A stretch of 53,886 bases of DNA from an uncultured Clostridia bacterium (GCA_944388495.1 CALXIZ010000013.1:1-53886), one strand, 5' to 3'. Positions 1 through 8,268 are shown, numbered from the stretch's first letter. Notes: generated from the letters alone by a model not told the origin. Numbers and translations are program-made.

Positions 1-162
1 CGGACCCTCAACGTTTTCAAAATAGAACCCTGTTATCTTAGGTCCTTCTCCGCCTGCCTGTCCCTCAGCCGCAGACACAGAGATCGTCATGCACCCCAGT
101 ATAGTGGTGAAAATCATCGCCACAGCCAGGATGAGACTTATCGCTTTTTTCGTTTTCGTCAT
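1..162 (-). CDS. Secreted protein, N-terminal fragment (cut by window edge)
   Basis: Only the first 54 codons lie in the window; the frame is open to the edge. The translation starts MTKTKKAISLILAVAMIF and shows a basic n-region, a hydrophobic core of about 18 residues and a plausible signal peptidase site near VSAAEG. There is a Cys at residue 24, but its context is a poor lipobox. The mature start (EGPKITGFYFENVEGP) is too short to assign a family. It is the last visible gene of the minus-strand ABC uptake cluster, 187 nt after the ATPase gene, so it could be a surface or secreted partner of that system or a separate unit. A weak GGGAG lies 12 nt before the ATG. Confidence 0.6.
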   Translation of the reverse strand, partial: MTKTKKAISLILAVAMIFTTILGCMTISVSAAEGQAGGEGPKITGFYFENVEGP

Positions 163-349
163 TTTCTCAATCAACTCCCAAAGCTAATCTCAAAGTAATT
201 TTCAAATCTTTTTCTGACTATATATGATCACGCGTGCTCCCGCATCCGCGCGCCATGCCGGCGCACAGCGTTACCATCTGAATATTTTGAATATGAAATA
301 CACAAGAGTCTGCGTCCGGATATGCCGGGCGCTTTTCTCTGCCGTTTTT

Positions 350-1138
350 CTACAGATAACCGACAGCCGTCTTTACCCTGCGGCCGTCCGGCGCCGTGGT
401 CTCCGCCACGCCGGTACGGATGCCGTAGATCTCGTCCATCAGACTGCAGGTAAGGATTTCATTCGTGGGACCCGTCATATAATCGCGGCCGTTCTTTATC
501 ACAGTCACCTTCGACGCCACCGAAAAGGCGTGATCCGGGTCGTGCGTCGTCATGATGACGCCTCTGCCCGTCTCCGCCAGCTGTCTTACTCTCCTCAGCA
601 CCCGGATGCGGTTGCCGAAATCGAGATTCGACGTCGGCTCGTCCATGATCAGATAATCCGATTCCTGTGCGATGGCTCTGGCGATCAGAACCAGCTGACG
701 CTCGCCGCCGCTGATCTCGGTATAGGGCTCGTCCTTCAGATGATCGATGCCCATGAGAGCAAGAGCCCGCTCCGCCGCCTCCAGATCGCCTGCGGAAGGC
801 GCGGCGAACATCTGCATGTGAGCCGTCCTGCCCATCACCGCCACCTGCATGACGGTGAACGGAAAAGGAGGCGTATGAGACTGGGGAACGTATCCGATTT
901 TCCTCGCCCGTTCCCGGATCGACATATCGGAAAGATCCTTTCCGTCTGCCTTTACCGATCCGCCCAGCAGAGGGATTCCTCCCAGAACCGACCGGAAGAG
1001 CGTCGTTTTCCCGATGCCGTTGGATCCGAGGATGCACATGATCTCACCCCGGTCGACGGAAAGAGAGATTCCCTCTATGACTGTTTTCGTCTTTTTTCCC
1101 CGTCTGTATCCGCAGACGGCATTCTTTATCTCCAGCAT
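350..1138 (-). CDS. ABC transporter ATP-binding protein, iron/heme/cobalamin (FecE/BtuD-like) class
   Basis: A 262-residue cytoplasmic ATPase that powers the adjacent FecCD-type permease. Visible motifs in order are: Walker A GSNGIGKT (about 38-45), Q-loop VPQS (about 84-87), signature SGGER (143-147), Walker B YLIMDEP (162-168) with D-loop SNLD, and the switch histidine in TTHDPDH. Length and motif spacing fit the FecE/FhuC/BtuD family. It is the fourth gene of the minus-strand cluster, 71 nt after the binding-protein gene. The substrate cannot be read from the ATPase; siderophore-iron, heme or a corrinoid are the family options. Confidence 0.93.
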   Translation of the reverse strand: MLEIKNAVCGYRRGKKTKTVIEGISLSVDRGEIMCILGSNGIGKTTLFRSVLGGIPLLGGSVKADGKDLSDMSIRERARKIGYVPQSHTPPFPFTVMQVAVMGRTAHMQMFAAPSAGDLEAAERALALMGIDHLKDEPYTEISGGERQLVLIARAIAQESDYLIMDEPTSNLDFGNRIRVLRRVRQLAETGRGVIMTTHDPDHAFSVASKVTVIKNGRDYMTGPTNEILTCSLMDEIYGIRTGVAETTAPDGRRVKTAVGYL

Positions 1139-1209
1139 ATCTGATCTTCCTGTCGTTTTTCCCTGTAAACTTCTCTTTACCGGACGGTCATTTCCCGATC
1201 CGGAAAAGC

Positions 1210-2715
1210 TTACGAAGGATCCTCTCTCGCCAGAATCTGACGGGCTTCCTCCCTCGTCAGACCGTATCCGTAAAATTCACTGTAAAATTCCATGACTTCC
1301 TGTTCCATATCCAGGTCCGCAAATTCGTCCGGATGGATCGTCTTCGCCATATACATGACCAGCAGGATTTTCTGCAGGCCCATATCCCAGTAAAAGACGC
1401 CGCTCGGCGTCAGATAGAGCTGATCATTCTTTACGGCGCTGATCGCCGCGTATTTTTCATCGCCGGCTGTAGTTTCCCTGATCTCCTCCGCCGTATCGCG
1501 GTCGTTCATGCTGCCGTGATCGATGAAGATATAGTCCGGATTCCAGGCCGCCAGCTGTTCAAAATTGATCTGTGTGTGATTTCCCGCTTCCAGATCCGCG
1601 GTGACGGAACGTCCGCCCGCCGCTTCGATCACTTCGCACAGATCGGAATATTTTCCGTAAGTCGTCAGAATATCGATACCGGCATAATATACCGCAGGTC
1701 TTTCCGATTCCGGTATCTGTGAAGTGATGTCGGTGACCGTTTTCATCTTCTCATCGAAATAGTCCGCATAAGCCTGCGCCCGTTCCTCTGCCCCGCCGCC
1801 GACCGCTTCGGCATAGACGGCGAGCTGCTCCTTCACATCGTCCAGAGACCGTGAAGTCACGCCCCAGACCGCCGGAATATTCAGAGCCTCCAGCTTTTTC
1901 AGCTCGTTCGGCCGGTTGAATGTCAGAGCCAGGTCCGGATCATATTTCTTTAATTCCTCCGTGCTGACGGAACTGTGTACGTTTTTCAGATATGGCAGCT
2001 CCGTAATCCCGGAAAAAATTTTCTGCGCCCACGGAAAATTTTCAAACTGAACGTCGGCGCATACCGAGATGCGGTCCTCCGCTCCCAGAACGACGAGCGC
2101 CTCATAGGCGGGACCGTAAATCGCCGCGATACTCTGCGGTTCATCCGCAAAGACTTCCATTTCTGATCCGTCGATATTGGTGACCGTCTTCATCTCCCGG
2201 CTTCCTGCCGCTCCGTAGGAAGAATCGTTTTCCGCGCTTTCCTGATCGCCGGAAACCGCCATCGTTCCCGCCGCATGGAATTCTCCCGTCAGCGTAAGAC
2301 CGGCCGGCGCGGAAAGCTCCGGTTCCTCCGTCACGCTGCCCGCCGTTTTTTCCTGAAGGACGAGCTTCGTTCCCGAGCTTTCCGTCACCTCCCAGATATC
2401 GTCAGCCCTTTCCACGGCTTCCGCCATGGAAGCTATCGTATTATCTGCATCTGTTCCCACATAGATACTGACCGGCTGATCCGGACAGTCTCCGCAGGGA
2501 TTTGACGCCTGATCTCTGTATACATTCATGTCCATACCGGCGAACGTGATGACGCCGCTCTCCTGCGCAGCGCCCTGTGCCGTAATCGTATAGATCGCTT
2601 TTTCATTCTTTTCCTGGCCGCAGGAACACGCCAGCAGCAGAGCGCAGATCAGCACTGCCGCCGCAGTCAGCGCGTGCATCCGGCGCCCGCGGTATCTCTT
2701 CCCGTCAAAACTCAT
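1210..2715 (-). CDS. ABC transporter substrate-binding lipoprotein with extra N-terminal module
   Basis: A 501-residue lipoprotein: basic start, hydrophobic segment and lipobox LLAC with Cys30 as lipidation site. Residues about 173-490 resemble the FecB/BtuF-type binding fold (DEPQSIAAIYGPAYEALVVL near the start of the fold, then ELKKYDPDLALTF, then WNPDYIFIDHG). Family members are usually near 300-350 residues; the excess is a region at about 31-172 with a PCGDCP motif (about 72-77). It also carries a segment at about 88-125 that resembles the C-terminal part of the lipoprotein encoded at 3772-4665. The ATG overlaps the permease stop (ATGA), implying translational coupling. The ligand is unknown; the CxxC suggests redox or metal/heme contact, which is inference. 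Confidence 0.88.
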   Translation of the reverse strand: MSFDGKRYRGRRMHALTAAAVLICALLLACSCGQEKNEKAIYTITAQGAAQESGVITFAGMDMNVYRDQASNPCGDCPDQPVSIYVGTDADNTIASMAEAVERADDIWEVTESSGTKLVLQEKTAGSVTEEPELSAPAGLTLTGEFHAAGTMAVSGDQESAENDSSYGAAGSREMKTVTNIDGSEMEVFADEPQSIAAIYGPAYEALVVLGAEDRISVCADVQFENFPWAQKIFSGITELPYLKNVHSSVSTEELKKYDPDLALTFNRPNELKKLEALNIPAVWGVTSRSLDDVKEQLAVYAEAVGGGAEERAQAYADYFDEKMKTVTDITSQIPESERPAVYYAGIDILTTYGKYSDLCEVIEAAGGRSVTADLEAGNHTQINFEQLAAWNPDYIFIDHGSMNDRDTAEEIRETTAGDEKYAAISAVKNDQLYLTPSGVFYWDMGLQKILLVMYMAKTIHPDEFADLDMEQEVMEFYSEFYGYGLTREEARQILAREDPS

Positions 2716-3767
2716 AAAAAACTCTTCTTTCCTTTAAACATCAGATACAGGAAAAACGGCGCTCCGATAATAGCCGTCAGCACGCCCAGCGGGATCTCCT
2801 GCGCGAACAGGCATCTCGCCAGATCGTCCACCGCCAGCAGAAACAGTCCGCCTATGAGCACCGAGCAGGGCAGCATTTTCGAGTAATCCGGCCCAGCAAT
2901 CATTCTCGCGATGTGCGGAACGATCAGTCCCACCCAGCCGATCATGCCTCCCACCGCCACGGCGGAAGAAGACATCAGCGTCGGGCACAGGATGATGATT
3001 CCGCGCATTTTTTTCGTGTCCAGCCCCAGCGACGAGGATTCCTCATCGTCGAGAGACAGCACATTCAGCCGCCACCTCAGAAGCATCAGCGGAATCATTC
3101 CCGCCGCGAAAGGGACGAGCATGATGAAAATATCGCTCTTCGTCACATACGTCAGGCCTCCCATCAGCCAGAAGGTGATCGTCGGCAGTGTATCGTACGG
3201 GTCGCCTACAAATTTTACGATAGAAATGAAAGCGGAAAACAGCGCCGCGATGACCATGCCTGTCAGCACCAGCGTCAGCGTCGCTCCGCCCGACTGAGCC
3301 GTCAGAGCCGAGCTGATAAAGTAAGCGGCCGCCACGGCCACCAGGCCGAAGCAGAACGCAGATATCTGAATGACAAGGGCGTTTCCTTCCAGAAGAATCG
3401 CCAGCGCCGCGCCGAAGCTCGCTCCCGTAGCCGCTCCGAGAATATCGGGCGAAACCATGGGATTGCGGAAAATTCCCTGGTAAGCTGCGCCGGCCGCGGC
3501 AAGAGCCGCTCCGATGAGAACCGCCGCCGCTATGCGCGCCAGCCTCGATTCGAAGAGAACGAGAGCCGCCGCTTCCGTCTCCTCGCTGTCATACGGTCCT
3601 CCGAAATCTGTGATAATGTCCAGCAGCGTCGGCAGGGTGATGGAATATCTTCCGACCATGACTGATATCACCGCTGCCGCGGCGAGAAGAAGCAGCAGCA
3701 CAGAAGTGACTGCCGGCATTCTGTTCTTTTCCGGTCTTTTCATCATTCTCTTCCGGCTCTCTTCCAT
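2712..3767 (-). CDS. FecCD-family ABC permease
   Basis: An integral membrane permease of the iron-siderophore/heme/cobalamin importer family. After a short basic start there are about nine to ten hydrophobic segments. Family landmarks visible are GAALAAAGAAYQGIFRNPMVSPDILGAATGAS cut into its typical pieces (GAAYQGIFRNP, LGAATGASFG) and the C-terminal GWVGLIVPHIARMIAG, the contact region for the ATPase. I chose the ATG at 3767 (MEESRKRMM), 4 nt after the upstream stop, because the frame further upstream lies inside the lipoprotein gene. A second ATG pair at about 3743-3746 is possible. About 351 residues, normal for the family. It is translationally coupled to the binding-protein gene. Confidence 0.92.
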   Translation of the reverse strand: MEESRKRMMKRPEKNRMPAVTSVLLLLLAAAAVISVMVGRYSITLPTLLDIITDFGGPYDSEETEAAALVLFESRLARIAAAVLIGAALAAAGAAYQGIFRNPMVSPDILGAATGASFGAALAILLEGNALVIQISAFCFGLVAVAAAYFISSALTAQSGGATLTLVLTGMVIAALFSAFISIVKFVGDPYDTLPTITFWLMGGLTYVTKSDIFIMLVPFAAGMIPLMLLRWRLNVLSLDDEESSSLGLDTKKMRGIIILCPTLMSSSAVAVGGMIGWVGLIVPHIARMIAGPDYSKMLPCSVLIGGLFLLAVDDLARCLFAQEIPLGVLTAIIGAPFFLYLMFKGKKSFL

Positions 3768-3771
3768 ACAA

Positions 3772-4665
3772 TCATTCCGCCTCCTCCGCGTCTCTGTCCG
3801 TATCAGCCTTCTCTGCAGCCTGTCCGCCTTCCGCGCCGGCTGCCGCACTGCCGCCCGCCATGTCGTCTCCCGTATAAATTTCCAGCTTCAGCTGACTCTG
3901 TTTTCCCGTCTTCTCACGGATCGTCAGCCTGTTTCCGTCGGCAGACGCCTCCAGGTCAGAGGAATAGTAACGGTTGATCGTCTCCGCCATATCCGCAGCC
4001 GTCGATTCCGGCGTCGCCCACAGGAATTCGTGCTCGTGAACGGCGGCCGCATCGTCCATCACATCCGTCGTATCCGTCTCATCTGGTATTACGACCTGAC
4101 CGTCGCGCAGAATCCGCAGCCAGATGATACTGCGGTGCGTCACGACACTGTCCACCTGACAGACGGTACTTCCCGCGCCTTCCTCTATCGTACTTACAGA
4201 AGCTCCGCTCGGAATGAGCTGCTTTATTTCAAGCTTCTCCACACAGTTTTTTCCCTCTTTATCCGTGAGTCCTGACAGCATTTCGCTGTCAGGAGCATTG
4301 GTGATTTCCATCATCCCGTCGTTTACCTGCACCACGGGAACGCTGATCTCGACAGTGTCGTCCCCGCTCTGCGAGACCGTCACATCCTCCGGGTCAATCC
4401 GCTGACCGCCGATGACGATGCGCAGCTGTTCCGCCAGATTTTCATCGAAGGCGACAGCTCTGTCAAATGTGAGATCCGCTATGATTCTCTGATCCTGTAT
4501 GCCTCCGCTGCACTCTCCTCTCATCTCACACCCCGTAAGAACAGGAGAGTCCGCTCCCGGCTCCGCCCCGCCGCCTGCGCCGCATCCGGCACACAGCAAA
4601 GCGATGATACAGATAAATACGATATTTAATATCCGTCTTTGTTTTCTTTTTTTCAGCTTATGCAT
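3772..4665 (-). CDS. Lipoprotein of the ABC uptake cluster, unknown function
   Basis: A 297-residue predicted lipoprotein, first gene of the minus-strand cluster. The N-terminus is very basic (MHKLKKRKQRRIL), followed by a hydrophobic stretch and lipobox LCAGC. The middle (about 50-150) looks beta-rich, with an Ig-like rhythm (ADLTFDRAVAF, RIVIGGQRIDPEDVTV, VEISVPVVQV). Residues about 217-253 (STAADMAETIN then GNRLTIREKTG) resemble a segment of the neighbouring binding protein and the pattern of flagellin hook IN-type motifs. The last 40 residues are Ala/Glu/Gly-rich. I do not recognise the family. Its position between a regulated promoter and the permease suggests a surface capture or docking role, which is inference. 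Confidence 0.75.
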   Translation of the reverse strand: MHKLKKRKQRRILNIVFICIIALLCAGCGAGGGAEPGADSPVLTGCEMRGECSGGIQDQRIIADLTFDRAVAFDENLAEQLRIVIGGQRIDPEDVTVSQSGDDTVEISVPVVQVNDGMMEITNAPDSEMLSGLTDKEGKNCVEKLEIKQLIPSGASVSTIEEGAGSTVCQVDSVVTHRSIIWLRILRDGQVVIPDETDTTDVMDDAAAVHEHEFLWATPESTAADMAETINRYYSSDLEASADGNRLTIREKTGKQSQLKLEIYTGDDMAGGSAAAGAEGGQAAEKADTDRDAEEAE

Positions 4666-4766
4666 ATTGACCTGATTTCTAAAATAATCTATTATAATAT
4701 AAATGTGTATTAAATTTTTATATTTCTTTTTGGTTTATTTGGTTTGATTATTTATTTGACGATACC

Positions 4767-4797
4767 AGTATAAACTTATAAGTAACTACCAAGTCAA
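4767..4797 (-). promoter_or_regulatory. MerR-type promoter and operator of the uptake cluster
   Basis: On the minus strand a TTGACT -35 box (4797-4792) and a TATACT -10 box (4772-4767) are separated by 19 bp, the overlong spacer typical of MerR-activated promoters. The spacer holds a dyad centred between 4778 and 4779: GTA-n3-ACTTATAAGT-n3-TAC at 4768-4789. A MerR-family gene starts 18 nt away on the other strand, so autoregulation from the same operator is likely. A weaker plus-strand -35 candidate (TTGACG, 4756-4761) could serve the regulator. The predicted start near 4760 leaves a leader of about 95 nt. Confidence 0.75.
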
Positions 4798-4814
4798 TAC
4801 GAGTAGGTAAGAAA

Positions 4815-5765
4815 ATGACAGAAAATTACGAAAATAAAAAAAATAAATATATTACACTGGGAAATCTGGCAAAACTGGCCAATATCGGACGTGATACTCT
4901 GTCTTTTTACAGTCGTAAGGGATTAATACGTCCGGTGTACGTCGGAGATAACGGCTATAAATACTTTCTGCCGGAACAGGTGCAGACGATTCATTTCATA
5001 CGCTTTTACCGCAGACTCGATTTTCCGCTGGAGACGATTCAGAATATGCTCGACAGCTCCGAAAAGGAGGAACATACCGATCAGGATCAGACAGCAGCCT
5101 TCGAAAGACAGCTGGCATACCTGCAGCGAAAGATCGAAGATTTCCGTACGGCGGCGGCCTTTCTGGAAACGGAAAAAAATTTTCACCTTTATATCAGCAG
5201 TCACAGAAACGACAGTGTCTTTTTTTCACAGCTGGAGGAAAAAAATTTTTATCAGACGCCGATCCGTTTCTGCCATTCGCTGAATCAGGCGGAAAACGCA
5301 CAGAAAATCTCGGACTTTTTCTGCAGAGGCGGCAGCTTTCAGATCCCGGAATATCCGATCTGCTGCGTCATTCCCCGGCAGGCTCTTCTCGAGGGACATT
5401 TCTGCGCCTACGTCCGTCAGGAAAACATGGCGGAAATCTCCGGCTGCGGGAAAATGCCTGCGGACGAAGCATCTCAGACAGACGGACAGAATGATGACGC
5501 GTACCGGCACACCACTTCTTCTTATAGCTGCGAAAACGGTATCGTCACACGCAGCGCGGGAACATATGCCTGTTTTATCCATACCGGCGGTACGGGAAGT
5601 ATCTTCCCTTCCATCCGCAGGATTCTCGACGAGCTCGGGCAGAGCGGTATAAAGATCACAGGCGACGCTTACGTCATCAACTCTTACCATTTTCTGAATG
5701 TCACGGAATTTCAGCACTCCGACTATATCATTCAGATCCGGGTCGAAGACCTGCCGCAGGAATAG
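4815..5765 (+). CDS. MerR-family transcriptional regulator with GyrI-like effector domain
   Basis: A 316-residue regulator. The N-terminal winged helix (about 13-80) shows the MerR pattern: YITLGNLAKLANIGRDTLSFYSRKGLI, then the wing NGYKYF, then FIRFYRRLDFPLETIQNML. A dimerisation helix follows (about 85-125). The C-terminal half (about 150-316) has the look of a GyrI/BmrR-type ligand pocket, ending in EDLPQE. Such proteins twist a 19-bp-spacer promoter into an active form on ligand binding. The divergent ABC cluster has exactly such a promoter, making it the probable target. The ligand is unknown. The coding sequence is preceded by GAGTAGGTAAG rather than a strong GGAGG. Confidence 0.88.
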   Translation: MTENYENKKNKYITLGNLAKLANIGRDTLSFYSRKGLIRPVYVGDNGYKYFLPEQVQTIHFIRFYRRLDFPLETIQNMLDSSEKEEHTDQDQTAAFERQLAYLQRKIEDFRTAAAFLETEKNFHLYISSHRNDSVFFSQLEEKNFYQTPIRFCHSLNQAENAQKISDFFCRGGSFQIPEYPICCVIPRQALLEGHFCAYVRQENMAEISGCGKMPADEASQTDGQNDDAYRHTTSSYSCENGIVTRSAGTYACFIHTGGTGSIFPSIRRILDELGQSGIKITGDAYVINSYHFLNVTEFQHSDYIIQIRVEDLPQE

Positions 5766-5815
5766 ACTCGGTCCGGAGAGCGGAAACAGCCGCACAGCCG
5801 CCGGCAGAACAGAAA

Positions 5816-5873
5816 AAAGACAGACATTCTGAAGAAGAATATCTCCGGGGAGAACTTCAGAATGTCTGTCTTT
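5816..5873. terminator. Bidirectional intrinsic terminator
   Basis: A perfect 19-bp inverted repeat (5816-5834 with 5855-5873), 20-nt loop, flanked by T-rich tracts on both strands (TTTCTTTT on plus, TTTTTT on minus). It separates the convergent MerR gene and the cysteine desulfurase gene. Confidence 0.9.
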
Positions 5874-5963
5874 CTTTTCATCATGCGTATCGATTTATCG
5901 GTATTTCCGGAATAACCGCAAAAGCACTTTGCAGAGCCATGCGCTTTTCCGTTCCGCCGTTTT

Positions 5964-7127
5964 TTATCCGTTTCGCTTCACACGGCCGGCGCGCAGATCC
6001 TCCACGGCTTCCGTCACGCCCTTTACAATCCGTTCCGCTTCTTCCTCCGTATTATAGCGTCCCAGAGAGATGCGCAGCGAACCGTGCGCCAGCTGATACG
6101 GCACGCCGGCTGCCAGCAGCACGTGGCTCGGATCCACCGAACCGGAAGTGCAGGCGGAACCGGAAGAAGCCGCGATGCCTTTCAGATCCAGCTCAAACAG
6201 CAGCGCCTCTCCGTCGATCTTCTCAAAGGACACATTCAGAATGCCCGGAAGGCGGTCTGCTCCGCCGCCGTTGAGATAAGCTCCCGGGATTCTGAGAATT
6301 CTGGCCTGTATTTCATCCCGCATGGCAGCCATGCGCTCCGCTTTTTCCTTCATCATTCCGCAGGATTCTTCCAGAGCCGCAGCCATGCCGGCGATACAGG
6401 CCACATTTTCCGTTCCGGACCTGTGTCCTCTCTCCTGCGCGCCGCCGTCCAGAAGATTATCCGGACAGGCGCCCTTACGGCAGTACAGCACGCCGGTTCC
6501 CTTCGGACCGTTAAACTTGTGAGCCGATATCGACAGCATATCGATGTTCTGTTCTTTTACATCGATCGGAAGAATGCCCGCCGCCTGTACGGCATCCGTA
6601 TGAAAGAGCACGCCCGCTTCGCGGCAGACCGCTCCGATCTCCGCTATCGGCTGTATCGTGCCGATTTCGTTGTTGGCATACATCACAGAGACGAGCGCGG
6701 TATCCGGCCGGATGGCATCTCTGACCGCCTCCGCAGAAATCCGTCCGCCGGCGCCGACCGGAAGAAGGGTCACTTCAAAGCCGTCCTCCCGCAGCGATTC
6801 CGCCGCATGAAGAATCGCATGATGCTCGATTGCAGTGGTGACGATATGTTTCTTTCCTTCCTTCGCAAGCCTGCGCGCCGTTCCCTTCAGCGCCCAGTTA
6901 TCCGACTCCGTCCCGCAGGAGGTAAAATACACATCTCCCGCAGGCGCATGAAGCGCGGACGCTATTTTTTTCCGCGCATCCTCTATAGCTCTGTGTGCTT
7001 CTCTTCCGATGGCATAGAGGGAAGACGGATTTCCGTAATGCTCTTTCAGATACGGCGTCATCGCCTCCAGCGCATATTCCGACAATCTCGTCGTCGCCGC
7101 ATTATCCGCATAAATAAATTCTTTCAT
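5964..7127 (-). CDS. nifS: Cysteine desulfurase, NifS/IscS family
   Basis: A 387-residue PLP enzyme that converts cysteine to alanine and hands persulfide sulfur to acceptors. Motifs: N-terminal YADNAATT, TSCGTESDNWAL, PLP lysine in SAHKFNGPKG (Lys about 204), catalytic cysteine in SSGSACTSGS (Cys about 326), and the closing HGSLRISLGRYNTEEE. The loop after the cysteine is IscS/NifS-like (class I). No iscU/nifU scaffold or thiI-like gene is adjacent. Instead the gene follows an XdhC-like gene by 47 nt, presumably in one transcript. That pairing points to sulfuration of the molybdenum cofactor of xanthine dehydrogenase-type enzymes, by analogy with XdhC-NifS4, although a general Fe-S role cannot be excluded. 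Confidence 0.93.
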   Translation of the reverse strand: MKEFIYADNAATTRLSEYALEAMTPYLKEHYGNPSSLYAIGREAHRAIEDARKKIASALHAPAGDVYFTSCGTESDNWALKGTARRLAKEGKKHIVTTAIEHHAILHAAESLREDGFEVTLLPVGAGGRISAEAVRDAIRPDTALVSVMYANNEIGTIQPIAEIGAVCREAGVLFHTDAVQAAGILPIDVKEQNIDMLSISAHKFNGPKGTGVLYCRKGACPDNLLDGGAQERGHRSGTENVACIAGMAAALEESCGMMKEKAERMAAMRDEIQARILRIPGAYLNGGGADRLPGILNVSFEKIDGEALLFELDLKGIAASSGSACTSGSVDPSHVLLAAGVPYQLAHGSLRISLGRYNTEEEAERIVKGVTEAVEDLRAGRVKRNG

Positions 7128-7174
7128 TATATATACCTTTTCCGCAGATACAGATTCATGATCTTTCCGTTATC

Positions 7175-8215
7175 TCAGGCTTCCGTCCCGTCCTCGATCA
7201 GCGCATACATGACGCCGCCGCATACCATTCCGTCGGATTCCGCCACTTCACCCGTCATATCGATAAACACTGTCTTGTATTCTCCCGTACCGATGATATC
7301 GACCGCATCGCGGATCACCGCTCCTTCACTGCAGCCGCCGCCGATACTGCCGGTAACGCTTCCTCTTCTGTCCACCGCCATCTTGGCGCCGGCGCCGCGC
7401 GGCGTGGATCCCTTCGTCTGAATGACGGTCACGACAGCCTTCGGCTCGTGATTTTCCGCCAGGTACTCGATCATGTCCAGATCCAGATCAGATCCGTTCA
7501 CATACCGCGTATGTCCCGTGTTCTTTTCCGGCAGGCGCTTGTACGCGATAACCTCGGAGAGAATAGATACCGCGATTTCCTCCGGTGTCACAGCGCCGAT
7601 CTTCAGGCCGATCGGCGTCGCGATTCTCTCGATCTTATCCTTGTCAAAGCCTTCTTCCACGAGCATGTCCAGAAGGCCGCGCACTCTTCTTCTCGATCCG
7701 ATCATGCCCAGATAAGCCGGCTGTGCGCCCGGCAGAATCGCCCGCAGGCAGTCGGCATCGTGGCGGTGTCCTCTGGTGATGATGACGACAAAATCGTACG
7801 GCGTGATCTTCAGATCCGCGATGGCATTTTCAAAGGAATCGCAGATAACGCCTGCCGCCCACGGAAAACGTTCTTCATTGGCAAAGGCCGGTCTGTCGTC
7901 GACTACATAGACCTCAAATCCGCATTTTGCGGAAAATTCGCAGACGGGAAGCGCAATATGACCGCCTCCGAGCACGATCAGTCGTTCCTTTGGAAGGATC
8001 GGCTCGCTGATACGAAAATCATCACCTGTCTTTTCCGCTGTCGGGCTGATGACAGACAGCCCTTCATCCGACTGTTCTGCCGGCATGATCTTCAGCGAAC
8101 GCTTCAGGCCGTCTTCCATCCGTCCGCTTTCCCCGCAGATCTGTGTCTCGATGGATACACTCTCTCCCTCTTCAATCGCGTCGAGTATCTGAGCGTAAAT
8201 ATTTTTTTCTTCCAT
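7175..8215 (-). CDS. XdhC/CoxI-family protein, reordered domains
   Basis: A 346-residue protein of the XdhC/CoxI family, which binds molybdenum cofactor and assists its sulfuration and insertion into xanthine dehydrogenase-like hydroxylases. A Rossmann-like module comes first (LIVLGGGHIALPVCEF at about 80-95, then VVIITRGHRHDADCL and GMIGSRRR). The CoxI module follows at the C-terminal end (VVTVIQTKGSTPRGAGAKM, then GSIGGGCSEGAVI). In the usual XdhC layout the CoxI module is N-terminal. The first 50 residues look like a decayed copy of the CoxI start. A clear GGAGG lies 9 nt before the ATG and an extended -10 promoter about 55 nt upstream. No molybdoenzyme gene is in the window. Confidence 0.87.
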   Translation of the reverse strand: MEEKNIYAQILDAIEEGESVSIETQICGESGRMEDGLKRSLKIMPAEQSDEGLSVISPTAEKTGDDFRISEPILPKERLIVLGGGHIALPVCEFSAKCGFEVYVVDDRPAFANEERFPWAAGVICDSFENAIADLKITPYDFVVIITRGHRHDADCLRAILPGAQPAYLGMIGSRRRVRGLLDMLVEEGFDKDKIERIATPIGLKIGAVTPEEIAVSILSEVIAYKRLPEKNTGHTRYVNGSDLDLDMIEYLAENHEPKAVVTVIQTKGSTPRGAGAKMAVDRRGSVTGSIGGGCSEGAVIRDAVDIIGTGEYKTVFIDMTGEVAESDGMVCGGVMYALIEDGTEA

Positions 8216-8268
8216 ATCCGTTTACCTCCGTTTTCCTCAGACTTTATCCGTATCAATAAATCTATTGT

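Noticed and set aside
4666-4814. Possible cobalamin riboswitch before the ABC uptake cluster
   Set aside because: The intergenic region is AT-rich and short; only the MerR-type promoter and dyad are visible.
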